This document shows positions 1 through 12,400 of a stretch of DNA of 64,000 bases, piece by piece (position 1 is the first letter of the stretch; each line of letters starts with the position of its first letter). Under the pieces are notes generated by a model. The model was given only the letters and a program-made list of their open reading frames with translations. It searched no databases and was not told the origin of the DNA. Source of the DNA: Sphaerolaimus hirsutus (Eukaryota > Nematoda > Chromadorea > Monhysterida > Sphaerolaimidae); contig OZ038452.1 of assembly GCA_964036195.1 (NCBI GenBank), positions 22,517,785 through 22,581,784 on the forward strand, given 5' to 3'. The translations under genes and the position numbers were made by a program.

Positions 1-107
1 ATTTAGCTACACAAACTAGTCTAGGTATGTCCAAATATATCCTGTTTGGACACATATATTTCCTTTTTTGGGTATGCAAATGACTACTTTTTACTATGAT
101 CCTTACG

Positions 108-232
108 AAAATTTCTGACGAAATAATAAACTCCCCTCGGTTAAGCCCCCCCCCCTCGGGTTAACCCCCCTCAAATTTTGCTGACGAAATAATAAACCCC
201 CATGGGGGTATTTCAAGGTAATGCGGTAGATA
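108..232 (-). mobile_element. TACCGTAT-family MITE fragment, one end only
   Basis: C-run phrases and the end GGTAATGCGGTA match one terminus of the full element at 4935-5350. The opposite terminus is not present. Confidence 0.55.
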
Positions 233-319
233 AATGCAGTGGAAGTGATGTTTCCTTTACATTGGCAACAATTTATATCTGTATTACACTGTATACAGTC
301 CTCAATTCATTTTTCTTTT

Positions 320-620
320 GTGCACACTGGCGCCATTCCTGGCGCCATCGAGAAAACGGCGCCGGGCGCCAAATTGGCGCCAGCGATAATGGCGCCAAGC
401 GCCAATGGCGCCATTTGTAATAGTGGCGCCGGGCGCCAGAGAAAATGGAGCCAAGCGCCAAGGGAGCCATGGCTCTGGCGCCATTAAAGCCATGCTCCAC
501 TATGCAGCCCACTGTTGGTGAAATTGCCTTCAGCGACATTTTGATGTCATAAATACAGCCTTTCGACAAAATGGCGCCTGGCTCTAACGGCGCCACAGAA
601 GAATGGCGCCATGGCGCTGT
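320..620. repeat. GGCGCC palindromic word array
   Basis: The hexamer GGCGCC and close variants recur roughly every 10-20 bp (GGCGCCA, AAGCGCCA, ATGGCGCCAT). A 150-bp unique spacer interrupts the array. Open frames here translate into WRHWRLAP-type low-complexity sequence and are by-products of the repeat. Confidence 0.8.
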
Positions 621-1061
621 GCTCATTCGCGTATTCAAATTGCACTACTCCATCACCAGGTTAGGCATATGATCAGGCTTTAGATAGGTGTGCCTGGTAT
701 GAAGCAGTTTCCCTCACTGTTGTAAATGTAGTATCGACTTTTTTGTTCTCTAACATTACCATACTTATTGTGTTTTGACAATGCCTTTCAGCAGTTGTGT
801 TTCACACGTTCAAAAAATAAACCAACGTTATTTAAAAAATTATTCACTTATTTATAATTAGCACAATTTAATGACACACAATGAATATGGGACTCGAAAT
901 CCTGGGAAGAAATCTAGAGGAAAAATTGTCAGCGGCGGCACTCTGACTACTGTTCTAAGGTTAGCCTCGACTTGCACGCAAATCTGATGGAACCAAGAAA
1001 AAAAGCAAGAACAGAGCAACAAATTTTTCTGTTTGGGTCGGTGAGTCGAAACTATTTACCC

Positions 1062-1257
1062 CAGGTGCCAGTTCCGCAAATTGAGAAGTAAAATGACAAA
1101 AGTGAAGTGAAATGGCAAGTCAGTTGGCAAACGTAAAGTAAAAAAATAAAGAGTAATTTCTCTTCGATTTTGCTATTTTACTTATCAATTCACTTCGCTT
1201 TTGCTATTTCACTTCGCATTTCCCATGTTACTTCTCAATTTGCGGAACTGGCCCCTG
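1062..1257. mobile_element. Short inverted-repeat element, ends CAGGTGCCAGTTCCGC
   Basis: It begins CAGGTGCCAGTTCCGCAA and ends TTGCGGAACTGGCCCCTG, with arms that fold back on each other through AAGTGAAG/CTTCACTT-type words. Related copies lie at 3269-3487, 19822-20023 and, diverged, 11827-12457. I found no matching target duplication. The CAGGGGCC-type terminus resembles hAT ends. Confidence 0.6.
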
Positions 1258-2194
1258 ATGCTCTAGTAAATACACTAGAAAAAGATATTGGGCGGTGGCT
1301 GCCCGTGCCCAATATCTTTATCTATGATTTGCTTCCAATTGCTTGTCATATTAATGAAAATTTTTGATACCTATTACGGGCGGTGCGTCTGCGCTGCCAT
1401 ACCGTGTGCAGTGCATCTCGAAAATCTCAATAATTTCCGGGATTCAGTTGTCCCGATACTGAAGCCCCACTATACTGATCCTGATCGAAAAATATGAAAA
1501 TCGCAGTCCCAATACCGAAAATTTTCAGATCCCGACCCGAATCCCGTGACCCCAATCCCGATCACTGAAGAATTAGTGTAAATGATAAAAAAAAGTGTAA
1601 AAAAAGACTTCTCACTGAGAAGTATCGATATTGTTTTGCGGAATCTTTTTGGAATAAGCTTTCGTGAGCAATATTTTTGGCAATCAAATAAAAATAAATT
1701 TGGATATGGATGTGTTACAATTTTCGCGAATTGTTGTTTGAAACGTATTGTTGTCCTTCACAAAATTTAAGCTTAACGATCAACAAAATCCCTAACTATT
1801 AGTTTTTGCATATACTCCGCGGACTGTACTCTAGGCATTTTACTGCAGAAAACTCCATCACGGCGTCAAATCATGAAATCAAAATTGTTCCATAAAAACG
1901 ACGTTTCGGAAAAAAACATGTATCGCTTGTACAAACTGTGTGGCCTCTGAAAAATCGTTCAGGAAAAACTTACATATAAATAGGATATTTCAGGTAAAAA
2001 AGGATATTTCAGGTAAAAAAGCTGGAGTTCGGGTATGATTGTTTGGTTTCAGGTGCCGATCGGTTAGTGAGGCGGTTCCTGGTATCGGGTTTCGGGTTAA
2101 AAAGTTTAGGACAATTCGGGTTGCAAAGGGAACCCTAGCGAACAGGGGAAAGCTCAAAATCCAAGTGCTCATAATCCAATCAGGCATAATCCAA

Positions 2195-2394
2195 NNNNNN
2201 NNNNNNNNNNNNNNNNNNNNNNNNNNNNNNNNNNNNNNNNNNNNNNNNNNNNNNNNNNNNNNNNNNNNNNNNNNNNNNNNNNNNNNNNNNNNNNNNNNNN
2301 NNNNNNNNNNNNNNNNNNNNNNNNNNNNNNNNNNNNNNNNNNNNNNNNNNNNNNNNNNNNNNNNNNNNNNNNNNNNNNNNNNNNNNNNNNNNNN
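2195..2394. other. Assembly gap of 200 N
   Basis: Exactly 200 N, which suggests a gap of arbitrary size. The sequence to its right is the reverse complement of 13403-13735, so the missing DNA should include the G/C-run end of a TACCGTAT-family element. Confidence 0.95.
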
Positions 2395-2712
2395 TTTTGA
2401 AATCCCAGTACTAAAATGTAGTCTGAAACGTACGCAGACGTCGAAAAATGCAACAAAAATCGCCATTTATAAGACTCTAAAGACATTTATAAGTGTGTAG
2501 ACGTACAAACACTGTTCTCACATAACAGAGTCATCGTTTTTAACGTGTATTCTGCATTGTCGGGATGACAAACCACAGCCTTTGGTCATTTACGTTCCCT
2601 ATACACTAAATTTGGGGGGGGGGTATTTCGAGGGGGGGGTTTATAAGTTCATAGTGTCCATTTTGAGGGGGGGTATTTCGAGGGGGGGGGGGTATTTCGA
2701 GGAAATACGGTA
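2395..2712 (-). mobile_element. TACCGTAT-family MITE, truncated by the gap
   Basis: The reverse complement of 13403-13735 is readable here, with the same internal unique core and G-run end. It terminates GTATTTCGAGGAAATACGGTA. Its other end is lost in the N gap. Confidence 0.8.
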
Positions 2713-3268
2713 AATTTAGCTGCATGTTTCCAAATGCTAATTATGAAATTTGGGGTCCGGGTGGGCGACATCTACCCTTATCTACCACCCACCCACCCAT
2801 ATGTTCCACCCAACTTAAAAAACAGTTTTTTTTGGAATTATCGACTTTCAGAGGTAGAGACGACAATTGTCAATTTGAAGCTGTGTTCAAATCATTGTCA
2901 TTTCAAATGAAAGCTTTAGTCATTGTTCAAACTTTTCACTGTTCAAAACCTAAAAGGAACTGAAGGACCTGCAAATTACCGTTTTTATGTGAAGTTCTTT
3001 TCCTGTGCTATGAAATGAAAAACATGATTTTTTTGAACAGATTCTATTCGTTATTACTATTTATGTGTGGTCTTGTGTAGGGATGAGAAAAAGCGCTTTT
3101 TTCAATGCCCCCCACTTAAAAAAGTTATTTTCGCTTTTTTCCAAATATGTCCAGACTTCAGGCATCTCTAAATTTGGTGTGGGCCAATGTGTGTGGTGCT
3201 GGGAATTTGTCCAGTGGTGCCAATAGCGTTCAGCGCTATTTCCATGCGTCATTAGCATTCAAAAAGTT

Positions 3269-3487
3269 CAGGTGCCGGTTCCGCAAGTGGAAAAGTTAAG
3301 AGTAAAGAGTTGAGTAAAATGATAAACGATAAGTTAAGAGTAAAGTTAAAAGATAAGAGTTGAGTAAAATGATTTGTCGTTTTACTCAACTCTTAACTCT
3401 TAACTTTACTCATAACTTGTCATTTGTCATTTTACTCAACTCTTAAGTTTTAACTCTTAACTTTTCCACTCGCGGAACTGGCCCCTG
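3269..3487. mobile_element. Short inverted-repeat element, ends CAGGTGCCGGTTCCGC
   Basis: The left end CAGGTGCCGGTTCCGCAAG mirrors the right end CGCGGAACTGGCCCCTG. Between them are two arms of AGTTAAGAGTAAAG and its complement CTTTACTCTTAACT, giving a near-complete palindrome. No target duplication was seen. Confidence 0.65.
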
Positions 3488-3536
3488 GTTGATTATATTT
3501 GTAAAATAACAAAATTTTATTTGTTTTTATTTTGAC

Positions 3537-3734
3537 ATGGCCCGGGGAGATTCACCATTTTCGATGCGTTTGATTGCGTATGTGGAAATGAGTTATGAGG
3601 GGCAGTTCAGCCTAGTAAAAATGATATACGACAATTCGCTGCACTCAACAAGGGGGGGGGGAGAACATATGGTATTTTATTTAAAATGTGACATGCACGC
3701 TAATTACCGTGGCTGTGCATTTCAGGGCAGGCTG
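3537..3734 (+). CDS. Possible first exon with a FLYWCH-like zinc-binding motif
   Basis: Sixty-six codons open with ATG and stop at a good donor (CTG|gtaagt). Near the end, residues YLKC-x8-C followed by FQGRL resemble the core of FLYWCH-type zinc fingers (YWRC...C.aRL), which are common in MULE transposases and some transcription factors. No convincing partner exon was found downstream in the next few kb, and the upstream part is unremarkable. It could be a remnant of a transposon gene or a chance frame. Confidence 0.22.
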
Positions 3735-3735
3735 G

Positions 3736-4930
3736 TAAGTATGTATGTGAAGGTGTGAAAATTTATGTACATGTAACAGTAGGTATATGTGCATCAAAAT
3801 ATTTACATGCATTTACGTATTATTGCTCATGGCACAATGTGACGTCATTTGGACGCATGTTCGACTGTAAGTAAACTTTGTCTCACTCTCATTCACTTTT
3901 GTGCCCGCCACAGCTGATACTTTTTCTCACTTCATGTATACAGTCAGAGTATTTACATTACCTACAGGCTGACTTTAATGACGGTCTTGTATACAGTTGT
4001 GCTTACCACTTCTGTATGTATTGTACTTATTTGCAAGAGTCACAGCTTAGTTGAGCAGCCATAAAACATGGTGATACGTGATGCTCTGTGATACGGTAGA
4101 TATTTTACACGAATAGGATGAATACACTATGACATCTTCAATCACATGTGAGAGTAATCCGCCGCCATGCATAGCACCTTGACATAATTTGAAAATGACA
4201 CCCTGGAAGTGGAAGGTGAAAGTGACAAAAGCACCTAGCATGAAAATAAAATGTGTAACATCTTTCATGCATGCATGCGACAGTTAGCATTCCATGCGCA
4301 TGCATCAAACAACTTACAGTCTACACATTGGCACTGGCAGGCTAGCCGATATAAATTTCAATGGCTTGTTTTTGACAAAATTATTCATTAAGTGTATGTG
4401 CTACGTGGATATGTTCAAACGAGAGTGCGCTACCAATCGTCCATGCATTCTTTCGGCATTAGGGTTTGAAAAAAAACGTTTATGGAAAACGCAAAGGTTA
4501 AACTTAAGCTGCCAGGAAATTGATAACAGAAAGGTAAAAAATTCTCACTTAGTGGAAAATAGAGAACAGAAAGGTCAAAGATATTCACTCAATGGAAAAC
4601 GGAAAGGTAAAAAATCTGGTGAAAACGAAATTCATCATAACTATATTTGGGAGCTTTAAAAACCAATTCATTTCAAAAACTTTTTTGAAAACGTATCTGA
4701 AGTGGTCTTTGAGAAAGTTCTCCCCCAATTTTCATTCCTCTTTGCCCATGTTCACCTTCAAATCGACCAGTTCATGTGCTTTTTCTTTTTTGAGCCATTT
4801 TTAGTGACACATTCAAAACCACAAGTTTATGTGCCTTTTAACTATTTTTGGCTCCATATGCACTTCTATTTTCCCCTGTTTTTGGCAATGTTCCCCCTTT
4901 TCTGCAACTGCTTTCTGCAACTTGAAAATA
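3736..4930. other. No supported gene
   Basis: AT-rich DNA. A short stretch near 4480-4610 repeats GGAAAACGGAAAGGT-like words related to the element at 15834-16740, but no element ends are visible. Nothing else was recognised. Confidence 0.5.
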
Positions 4931-4934
4931 CCTA

Positions 4935-5350
4935 TACCGTATTACCTCGAAATACCCCCAGGGGGTTTATTATTTCGCCAGCAAAATTTGAGGGGGGGAT
5001 AATTCGAGGGGGGTGTCTATTATTTCGCCAGAAATTTTCGGAAATTCCCCATACGCAGACGTAGAAAAATAGAACAATTACGTAGATGTATATGTGTGTA
5101 TAGGCATATATAACTGTATACACACATAAACCCTTCCCTAACGTCACTTAGCCATCACTTTTAACGTGTGTTCTGCATTGTACAGATCACAAACTACGGT
5201 ATTTGTCATGTACGTTCTCTTTACACTCAATTTTAGGGGGGGGTATTTCGAGGGGGGGTTTATTATTTCCTCAGCCGAATTTTAGGGGGGGGGGGTATTT
5301 CGAGGGGGGGGGGGTTAATTCAAGGGGGGGTAATTCGAGGTAATACGGTA
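4935..5350. mobile_element. TACCGTAT-family MITE (TCGAAATA sub-family), full length
   Basis: The 416-bp element begins TACCGTATTACCTCGAAATA and ends TAATTCGAGGTAATACGGTA. Sub-terminal arms are made of C-runs or G-runs separated by TCGAAATA and TTATTATTTCGCCAG. An AT-rich unique core contains GTGTTCTGCATTGTACAGATC. It has no coding frame, and flanking TA is compatible with a TA target. Confidence 0.85.
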
Positions 5351-5860
5351 TATTGATCTGAACCAATCTGAACCATACTTAACGAACCCCTGAATACGCT
5401 AACCTAATTAGGTAGTGTGATATAATGGGCCCACACACACTAGTTTACCAACATGAAATGCTCGACCATTTTGGTAAACTGTTTTGACAAAACAGTACGA
5501 AGCACCGTACAACTCTGTACTGTAATGGCAATAATGCTGCAATGAGGTTTTTCATTATGACAGTGTATATTTTACAAATTGTTATACCATCTGTCGTGTA
5601 TCGTAATGACACGTTTTTGAATGCATAATGCAACCATTGGCGATTTAACGTGCTCGAAATATTTATGTACCGCATATCTTCATATTTTTACATATAATTT
5701 TAAAAACAAAATTGCGCATTTACTTTTTTTGTAAATTTTTAACTACCCAAACCTGAAGTCGCATAGCTGGGTTCCATTTGGTGGTACCGGTATGGGCGGT
5801 GTGCCTCAGTGCATGTGAACTCCCTCCCAGCGCATCTAAGCTCTCAGCGCATGTAAATAT

Positions 5861-6189
5861 GAAGGGTGTGCTTCTAAAAGTACCGATCTACAAAAAATCG
5901 ATTTTGAGATTAAAAAAACATATGATTTGAAAAAATGTGTAGATCGGTACTTTAAAGATACAAAAGCTGAAAAAGCTTGTAGATCGGTACTTTTTAAATT
6001 ACATTAACTGTATTTTGCTATTTTTTTTGCATTTTTCGACCCCCCATATCTCAAAATTGAATTTCAATCCCCAGGCCCCACATTTTATGTATTTCTTTGA
6101 AGCGCGTTTTTATGGGGACCCCAAAAATGGTCCTAACTCAATATTGAAAAATTTGTAGATCGGTCGGTACTTTTCGAAGCACACCTCTC
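5861..6189. mobile_element. GAAGGGTGTGC MITE, internally deleted copy
   Basis: It begins GAAGGGTGTGCTTCTAAAAG then TACCGATCTACA and ends with the complement (GATCGG..GTACTTTTCGAAGCACAC). The word TGTAGATCGGTACTTTT repeats inside. Longer copies lie at 29846-30528 and 50991-51642. Flanks are ATAT on the left and ATGT on the right. Confidence 0.8.
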
Positions 6190-6229
6190 ATGTGCTCCCA
6201 GCGCATTCAACGAACAACATAACACCACG

Positions 6230-6440
6230 GTACGGTAGCATGAAAGACGGGTGGGTTTCAACCGAGTGCTTCGCTCAGGATCGGTAGCTGCTGCAGCAGA
6301 GCGGTCGGACCGGATCAGCGGGAGCGGGTCGCACGCACAGCTGGGCAGCCGCGACGGGCCGCCGGCCGCACGCCGCACCACCGCCGGCCCATGGCACCGC
6401 CCAAAAGACCCACTGCCGTGTCTGTCGACTTCACGTGTTT
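6230..6440 (+). promoter_or_regulatory. CpG-dense island at the 5' side of the coiled-coil gene
   Basis: About 200 bp rich in CG and GC stand out from the AT-rich surroundings and contain an ATG in good context at 6391 (GGCCCATGGC). This is the best candidate for the promoter or first exon of the downstream + strand gene. The assignment rests on composition only. Confidence 0.35.
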
Positions 6441-9400
6441 CGTGTTTTGGGGGTTTCGCAGTTACAGATAAATGGTGGACGAACCCTGAAAAATACACAT
6501 TATTACAGTCACGTTAAAAATATTCACTAGCGATATATTAGGTAGTAATTTTAAAAACTAGTTTCTAGAGCACGACGCCAATTTCATTTTAAATCCACCC
6601 GTGGATGAAATAGGGACTGCCGTGTTTTTTCCAATTTTTTGACAAAATATCGTTTTTTACTGCCACTTGATCGACATACCTTTTATGACTCATGCCATAA
6701 TTTGGGAAATTAAAAAATTATTTTTAAAAACAACAACAAAGTTTCAAGTAAAAAATAATTGGAAAAATGTGTGTTTTTTAATCGGGTTCGTAAAAAGGTA
6801 CATTTACCTATTCTGCCAACGCGCGTCCTCGGCGCAAGTGTCGCAGCAGCATCCGAGCGTAACGAGACTCTTTATGCGGCGCGCAGAGCGACCTCGTCCT
6901 CGGCGCCGCCCAAGATCGTCGCGCCGGACGCGTGCTCGGCGGCGACGCCGGTCAAGACGGACAAGAAGAAGCACAAGACCGGCGGCTCATCGTCCAAGGC
7001 GAAGACGCCCGCCGGCGGCGACACGGACATGGGCGCCGACGGCTCCAAGAACAAAACCAAGAACAGCTTCTTCAACCTGTCCATGATGCGCATGCGGCGC
7101 GCCCGCTCCGCCCCGCTCGCGTCGCCCATCACGCCCAACAAGAAGGCGAACCGGCCCAACGGAAACACGCCCGGCCCGCCCGCCGGCGGCAACACCCCGG
7201 ACAAAGCGTACGTTCGCTTGTGGGAAACGTTTGTGAACGTTTGCGGGGGTACAAGTGAATGTCGTCGTCAATATTGTTATTATTTTTCTATATTTTTTCA
7301 TTCACGTGAACATGAATATAATATCCAGCTGGGTGCAGTCCAAGACCCTGTAAAGTGTCAAATGTCATGTATAATGTCTAAGCAAAGATTTTATTACAGA
7401 ACTTTGCATGACGTTTGACACTTTACTCCACACTTTACAGGGTCTGGGATTGACACCAGGTTCAATATTGACGTCATTGACGCTCAGTGTAATTTCTCTT
7501 GTACTTGTCAATTTTTTTTGATTATCTCGCTTTCCCACTACGCCAATCTGCCTGCTCAAAACTAGAACAAGAACAAATCGCAGTGGGACAACGCCTGTGA
7601 GATTAGCCGTGTGCAATTCGTCAGCCGCGTGCAATTCTGCAGCGCCGCACGCGTCAACGCCCAGCTCGGACCGGTCCGACTCGCAGGGCGACATCACCGA
7701 GTTCGTGCACGTTTGAATTTGCTTTTTAACGTATTTCGATAAATAAAGTGACGTGTTAGATGCACATTTGTTAAAAGTACTGACCTTTTTAAAAAGTAAA
7801 CGTAAACGTAAAATATTTCTTCTTTTACACCCCTGAGTACAGAAAACGTAAAGCATTTTTAAAATACTTTTACACAGTGTAAAACATAAATAAAATACTG
7901 TTTTCAGAGAAAACGTAAAAACGACATTTTTTCTGGGTAAAACGTAAAACGGGTATTTTTTATCATAGAAAACGTAAAAGTTAGATTTTTTCTCAAGAAA
8001 AAGTCGGTATTTTTTTATTTTTACCGTGGTATACATCTAAGATGTGTTTTTCTCCCTTGTGATGAAGTATATTTACTAGTAATTCCCACGGGGTTTAATT
8101 CTTCGTCAGATTTTTTACGGGGACTTTTCGAGGGGGGAGGGGATTATTCAAGGGGTGTACATTCGATTTCGACTCGAGCGAGCGCGCGCAGGTTCGCCTT
8201 CCCCACGCTGGACGAGCTGCACGCGCGCGAGAACCGCATGAAGGAGGAGAAGACCAAGGTGAAGGACAAGCTGCGCCTGCTCACCGACGAGATCGACACG
8301 CTGCGCGTCGAGCGCAAGGCCATCAAGCGCGAGGCGATCATCACCAAGCGCAAGCTGGACGCCGTCGTGCCCGAGTACGACAAGTCCAACGAGCGCGTGC
8401 AGGAGCTCACCGCCCAGTTCGTCCAGCTGCAGGACGACCTGGCCAAGATGACCGCCGCCACCAAGAAGCTCGAGGAGCAGAAGAACAAGCTGTCCAAGGA
8501 CTACATCGACGTGGACACCCGCTGCACCAACGTCAGCAAGGCCGTCGACGACGCCAAGGTGCGTGTGCTGGCGCCAGTGTGAGTGCTGCGCGCGAGACAG
8601 CCACGGGAACGGTGGTCTGCGATCGAATGTAAAAATCGAATGAATGATTTTTCTTTCCAAAATAAATAGTGGATCAGCATAAAAATACATTTTCTGTACT
8701 CAAATACTTTCAAAAGCTAGATATACGATTGCTGGTACCTGTTGGGAGAAAACGTAAACTAATTTAGTCGGTACTCGAGTGTCGACTGTATGTATTTTTA
8801 TGTGTAAAAGTTTATTTTTATGAGTAAAAGTGTATACTTTTTCGCAACGGTGTCATTTCACAAAGTGTCAACTCCTTCGCAACAATTTTTACAATTTTCA
8901 AACTCAAAATGGCGCGCCAAAAGTCCACACTCAAATCACGATCTTTCACCGCAGTCGCGGCACGCGGAACTGCGCAAGACGCTTGAGCGACTGATCGCCG
9001 AGTTGGTGCGCATGAAACCGACGCTGGACGAGCTGCGGCGACGCGAGCAAAGATTAGAGAAGGCCGAGAAGCAGACCACCGCGCTCGCCTGCTCCACTAG
9101 CCGCACGGTCGACTACCAGCTGGTTATGCTCAAAGTGATGCAGCTGCAGACTGAGAGAATAGCCACGTTTAAGGTGAGACGCGCGGCGAACTGCAGTTGT
9201 GATTAGTGATGTAAAGGCACCGGGGCACCGGTGTTCCGGTGCTAGGCACCGGATTTCACCAGCACCGGTGCCGGCGCTGTGCCTTTGCAATTTTCAGAGG
9301 TGCCCTTGCGCTTCCGGTGCCGGTGCCCTCTTTTTCAAAATAGCACCGGTGACGATGCGATGCGGTGCCACTTTTCCCGGTGCCTTTAACATCAATTGTG

Positions 9401-12400
9401 GTGATCTTGGCGAAGTCTGTTTGCGCGTCGCAGGCGATCATGGCGGCGCAGAAATCGCAGCGGAGCACGCGCATGGAGGACGTGCCCAGCCTGAGCGCCA
9501 CCGAGGACGAAGACGAGGACGGTGCGCCGCTCGCTTTCCACTGCTTCCCTTAGTGTACTTGAGTGACTTGACAGTTTGCACGTGCGGCGATTTATGTCTC
9601 ACGTTGGAAACGTTCCAATGAAAAGTAAAGCATCCAATTTTTTTTGTGAAAAGATGGAGAAAGTTATTGCTGTGGATACGTCAATGTAAAAAAGTTATAA
9701 CAGCAATATATTGTTAATACATGTACTTTACGAACATCGCATGCGCATGAAAACATTGTTGGCACGCTTCCAACCCAACCGGAAGCACGCGTGCAAGGTG
9801 TCAAATTACTGGACTATAAATCTGCCACCTTAACACCCCTCCCTACTCTTAGTGCCGCTGGGCGAGGGTCTCGGCGGCAGTGACAACCAGGCGCCCGGCA
9901 GCACCATCTCCGGCTACGAGCTGGTGGCGCGGCCCGAGTCGTCCAGCACCCGCAAGCAGGAGGAGTTCTCGTCGCGCGGCCGGGGTCGGGGCCGCGGCAG
10001 AGGCAGGGGCGCCGCTGCCAAGCCGCCCAGAAGCGCGCCCAGAGGCAAAGACGGCGACCCCAAGGTGGTGCTCGTAGTGCTCGTAAATACCGTATATCGT
10101 TGAATAAGACCCCCCCCCCCACGTTGAGTGACCCCCTGTTGACCATGTCAGGTAAACATAAGCCCCCTTGAATAACTCGCCCGCTGGGTATTTGATGTGT
10201 TTCCAGTTTCCACAATGTGTGATTCGGATGCCGATGAAAACGAAAAGGAACCTGAATAACTCCCCCCCGCCAAAATTCTAACAAAATGATAACTCCCCTG
10301 GGATCTTATTCAAGGATATATGGTATTTTGTTTGTACTCTGCAGTCTGCTCTGGTCCGCCCCATTCACGCGAGTAACTGCCATTCAATTCAGACCGGCGG
10401 CAAGCGGGACGAGTTCGATGACGCCGACCTCGCCGACGTGCTGCAGCAGCTGGACGAGTCTCGGGCGCAAGTGATGGCTCTCACTGAGCACTACAATGAT
10501 CTGCTTTATGGGCGAAATCCCGCGGAAAAAGTTGGTTGGGTAGTGGGCGCTTTACTGCCGCGATATTTCGAGTAAATACTACTGTTGTGATTTATCTAGG
10601 TATATGTATGTTTTTGTGTAGTCGCGGACATCACACTTAGTATGGAGACGTACCATAACCCAGGTGAATAATGAACCAAATTATACAGTTTTTTCTTATA
10701 ATATTTATTTCGTTTTTCTACGGAATAATTAACTACAAAATATGTCACAATATGTTATTCATTAAATTATGGTAGGATTCTGCGCATACTTTGCGAACCG
10801 CCGAGTATATGCGATTTCATGCAACCCAACACGTTCTCCATGTGCGTCGCGCAGGGCGAGTTGCCGCGGCAGGCGGAAACTGCGCGAGTCCAACTGCGGC
10901 GGATCAACGAGCTCAAGGCGTTAGCCGACAATCCGCGCGTCAAAAAGCTCGAGGCCGACGTGCGCGCCTACAAAGAGGAGGTGGCCCACCTGCAGCACCT
11001 GCTCGCTTACCCCGAGGCCATCCAGCACGACGACGCGGTGCGCGAGGGACTCATCAAAGAGGCGGCCCTGCTCGGCAACAGTCTACTTCGCGTGCAACTC
11101 GAAACTGCTCAGGTGTGTCCCCGTTTCTGTTATTCGTTTGTGAGCCCTGAAAAACACTAACGCTTGGTGGTTTGAGAGGCTGAGGCCCAGTAAACATGTA
11201 AACCCGCTGCACATGTAGACTCACTGCGCATGTAAAGTTACCTACTATATATGTGTACCCATTATTCACCTATGGGGGTATACACATATGGGGGTGGGAG
11301 GTTAGATAATGTGTTGCAGCTGTCTGTGCTCTATATAAGCGGTATCAGTGATTGTGGAACAATGTGGGCAATTGCATGCAGATTACCTAACATTGTCATA
11401 TTGTCACATTGTCAATGGTTGCTCATTTATGAAGTGGCATTACAACTGTGACGGTGTCACCAACATTGCTTCAAAAAGTACCGCTACTCCTGCACAGCTG
11501 CAATACATGAGCTACCTGCTCACCTGCATAGATGTGTAATGGGTATACATGTGAAGTGTATATATTTACATGTGTAGCCCGTCTACATGTACATTTGATT
11601 TACATGTACATTGGGTTTACATGTGCACTGGATAGGATCATTTTAAATATGTTTCGGTTCCATGGGATTCGGTCCCGATTCTCAAAAAGATGTCAGTACT
11701 TCCCAAAATGGTGCAAGCTCCATTTAAAATTCTGCATCTCGCTAAAAGACAAAGGTTTATAATGTACACATTTATGTGACTGTTCACTGTGGGACCGAAT
11801 TGTATACAACCGAATAGATGAAACCAAAGGTGCCGATTCTGCAAGTGGAGAATGTAAAATAATTTGTTAAGTGAGAAGCAATTGGAGAAATGCTAAGGAA
11901 AGGGGCAAATTAAAGGTAAAATGCAAGTAATTCAAGCAGTGGCAAGTGAAAAGACAAAGGGAAGTTTTGAGCAAAAATAAATGAAAAATGTTTACTGTTC
12001 CATCGATTTCATTTACCATATTTAAAAAAGTTTCATTTTTATTTTTAACGCTTTCTTGTCACTTGCCATTTGTCTTCAGACTTTTTATTTGCCTCGTCAC
12101 TTTCCACTTAACAAATCACGTGCCACAATTGGACGGAAAAACTTCGTGCAATGACTCAGTTTTTTATTTAAGAAACGTTGTTTTTAATGTTTATTTTTAC
12201 AAAGCTACTAAATTTGCTTATGTGTGACATATACCGATATATTTATCAGATAAGTGGCAATACTTTGTGATATGATCGGCCATAGAATGGCTGTGGAGCG
12301 ATGTAATGATGGTTATGATGCCCCCCCCCTGTCTACGTTCATGGTTTCGCCGCTTGCGTTTGTTTTAAAGACAACGTTTTTTAAAAGTTGAAAAACTCTG

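Larger units (their letters stand above)
27..2138 (+). repeat. Dispersed ~2 kb repeat, copy 1
   Basis: This block is nearly identical, in the same orientation, to 18874-20878. Shared landmarks run in order: the ATATATCCTGTTTGGACAC start, a TACCGTAT-family end, a GGCGCC-rich block, a region beginning CAGGTGCCAGTTCCGC, an ATCCCG-rich stretch, and the end CCCTAGCGAACA. The GGCGCC block is longer here than in the other copy. I see no long coding frame. It is either a segmental duplication or two members of a non-autonomous repeat family. Confidence 0.85.

Noticed and set aside
273-638. Long frames through the GGCGCC array (WRHWRLAP-type proteins)
   Set aside because: They arise from the palindromic word on either strand, have no splice or start context and recur wherever the array occurs.
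7643-8230. Direct splice from 7710 to 8192 in the coiled-coil gene
   Set aside because: Phases disagree (0 versus 2), so I did not assert this junction. A small exon or different sites must intervene.
8144-8690. Long - strand frames opposite the coiled-coil exon
   Set aside because: The + strand frame has GC-rich codon use, correct acceptor and donor sites and heptads. The opposite frames are shadows.
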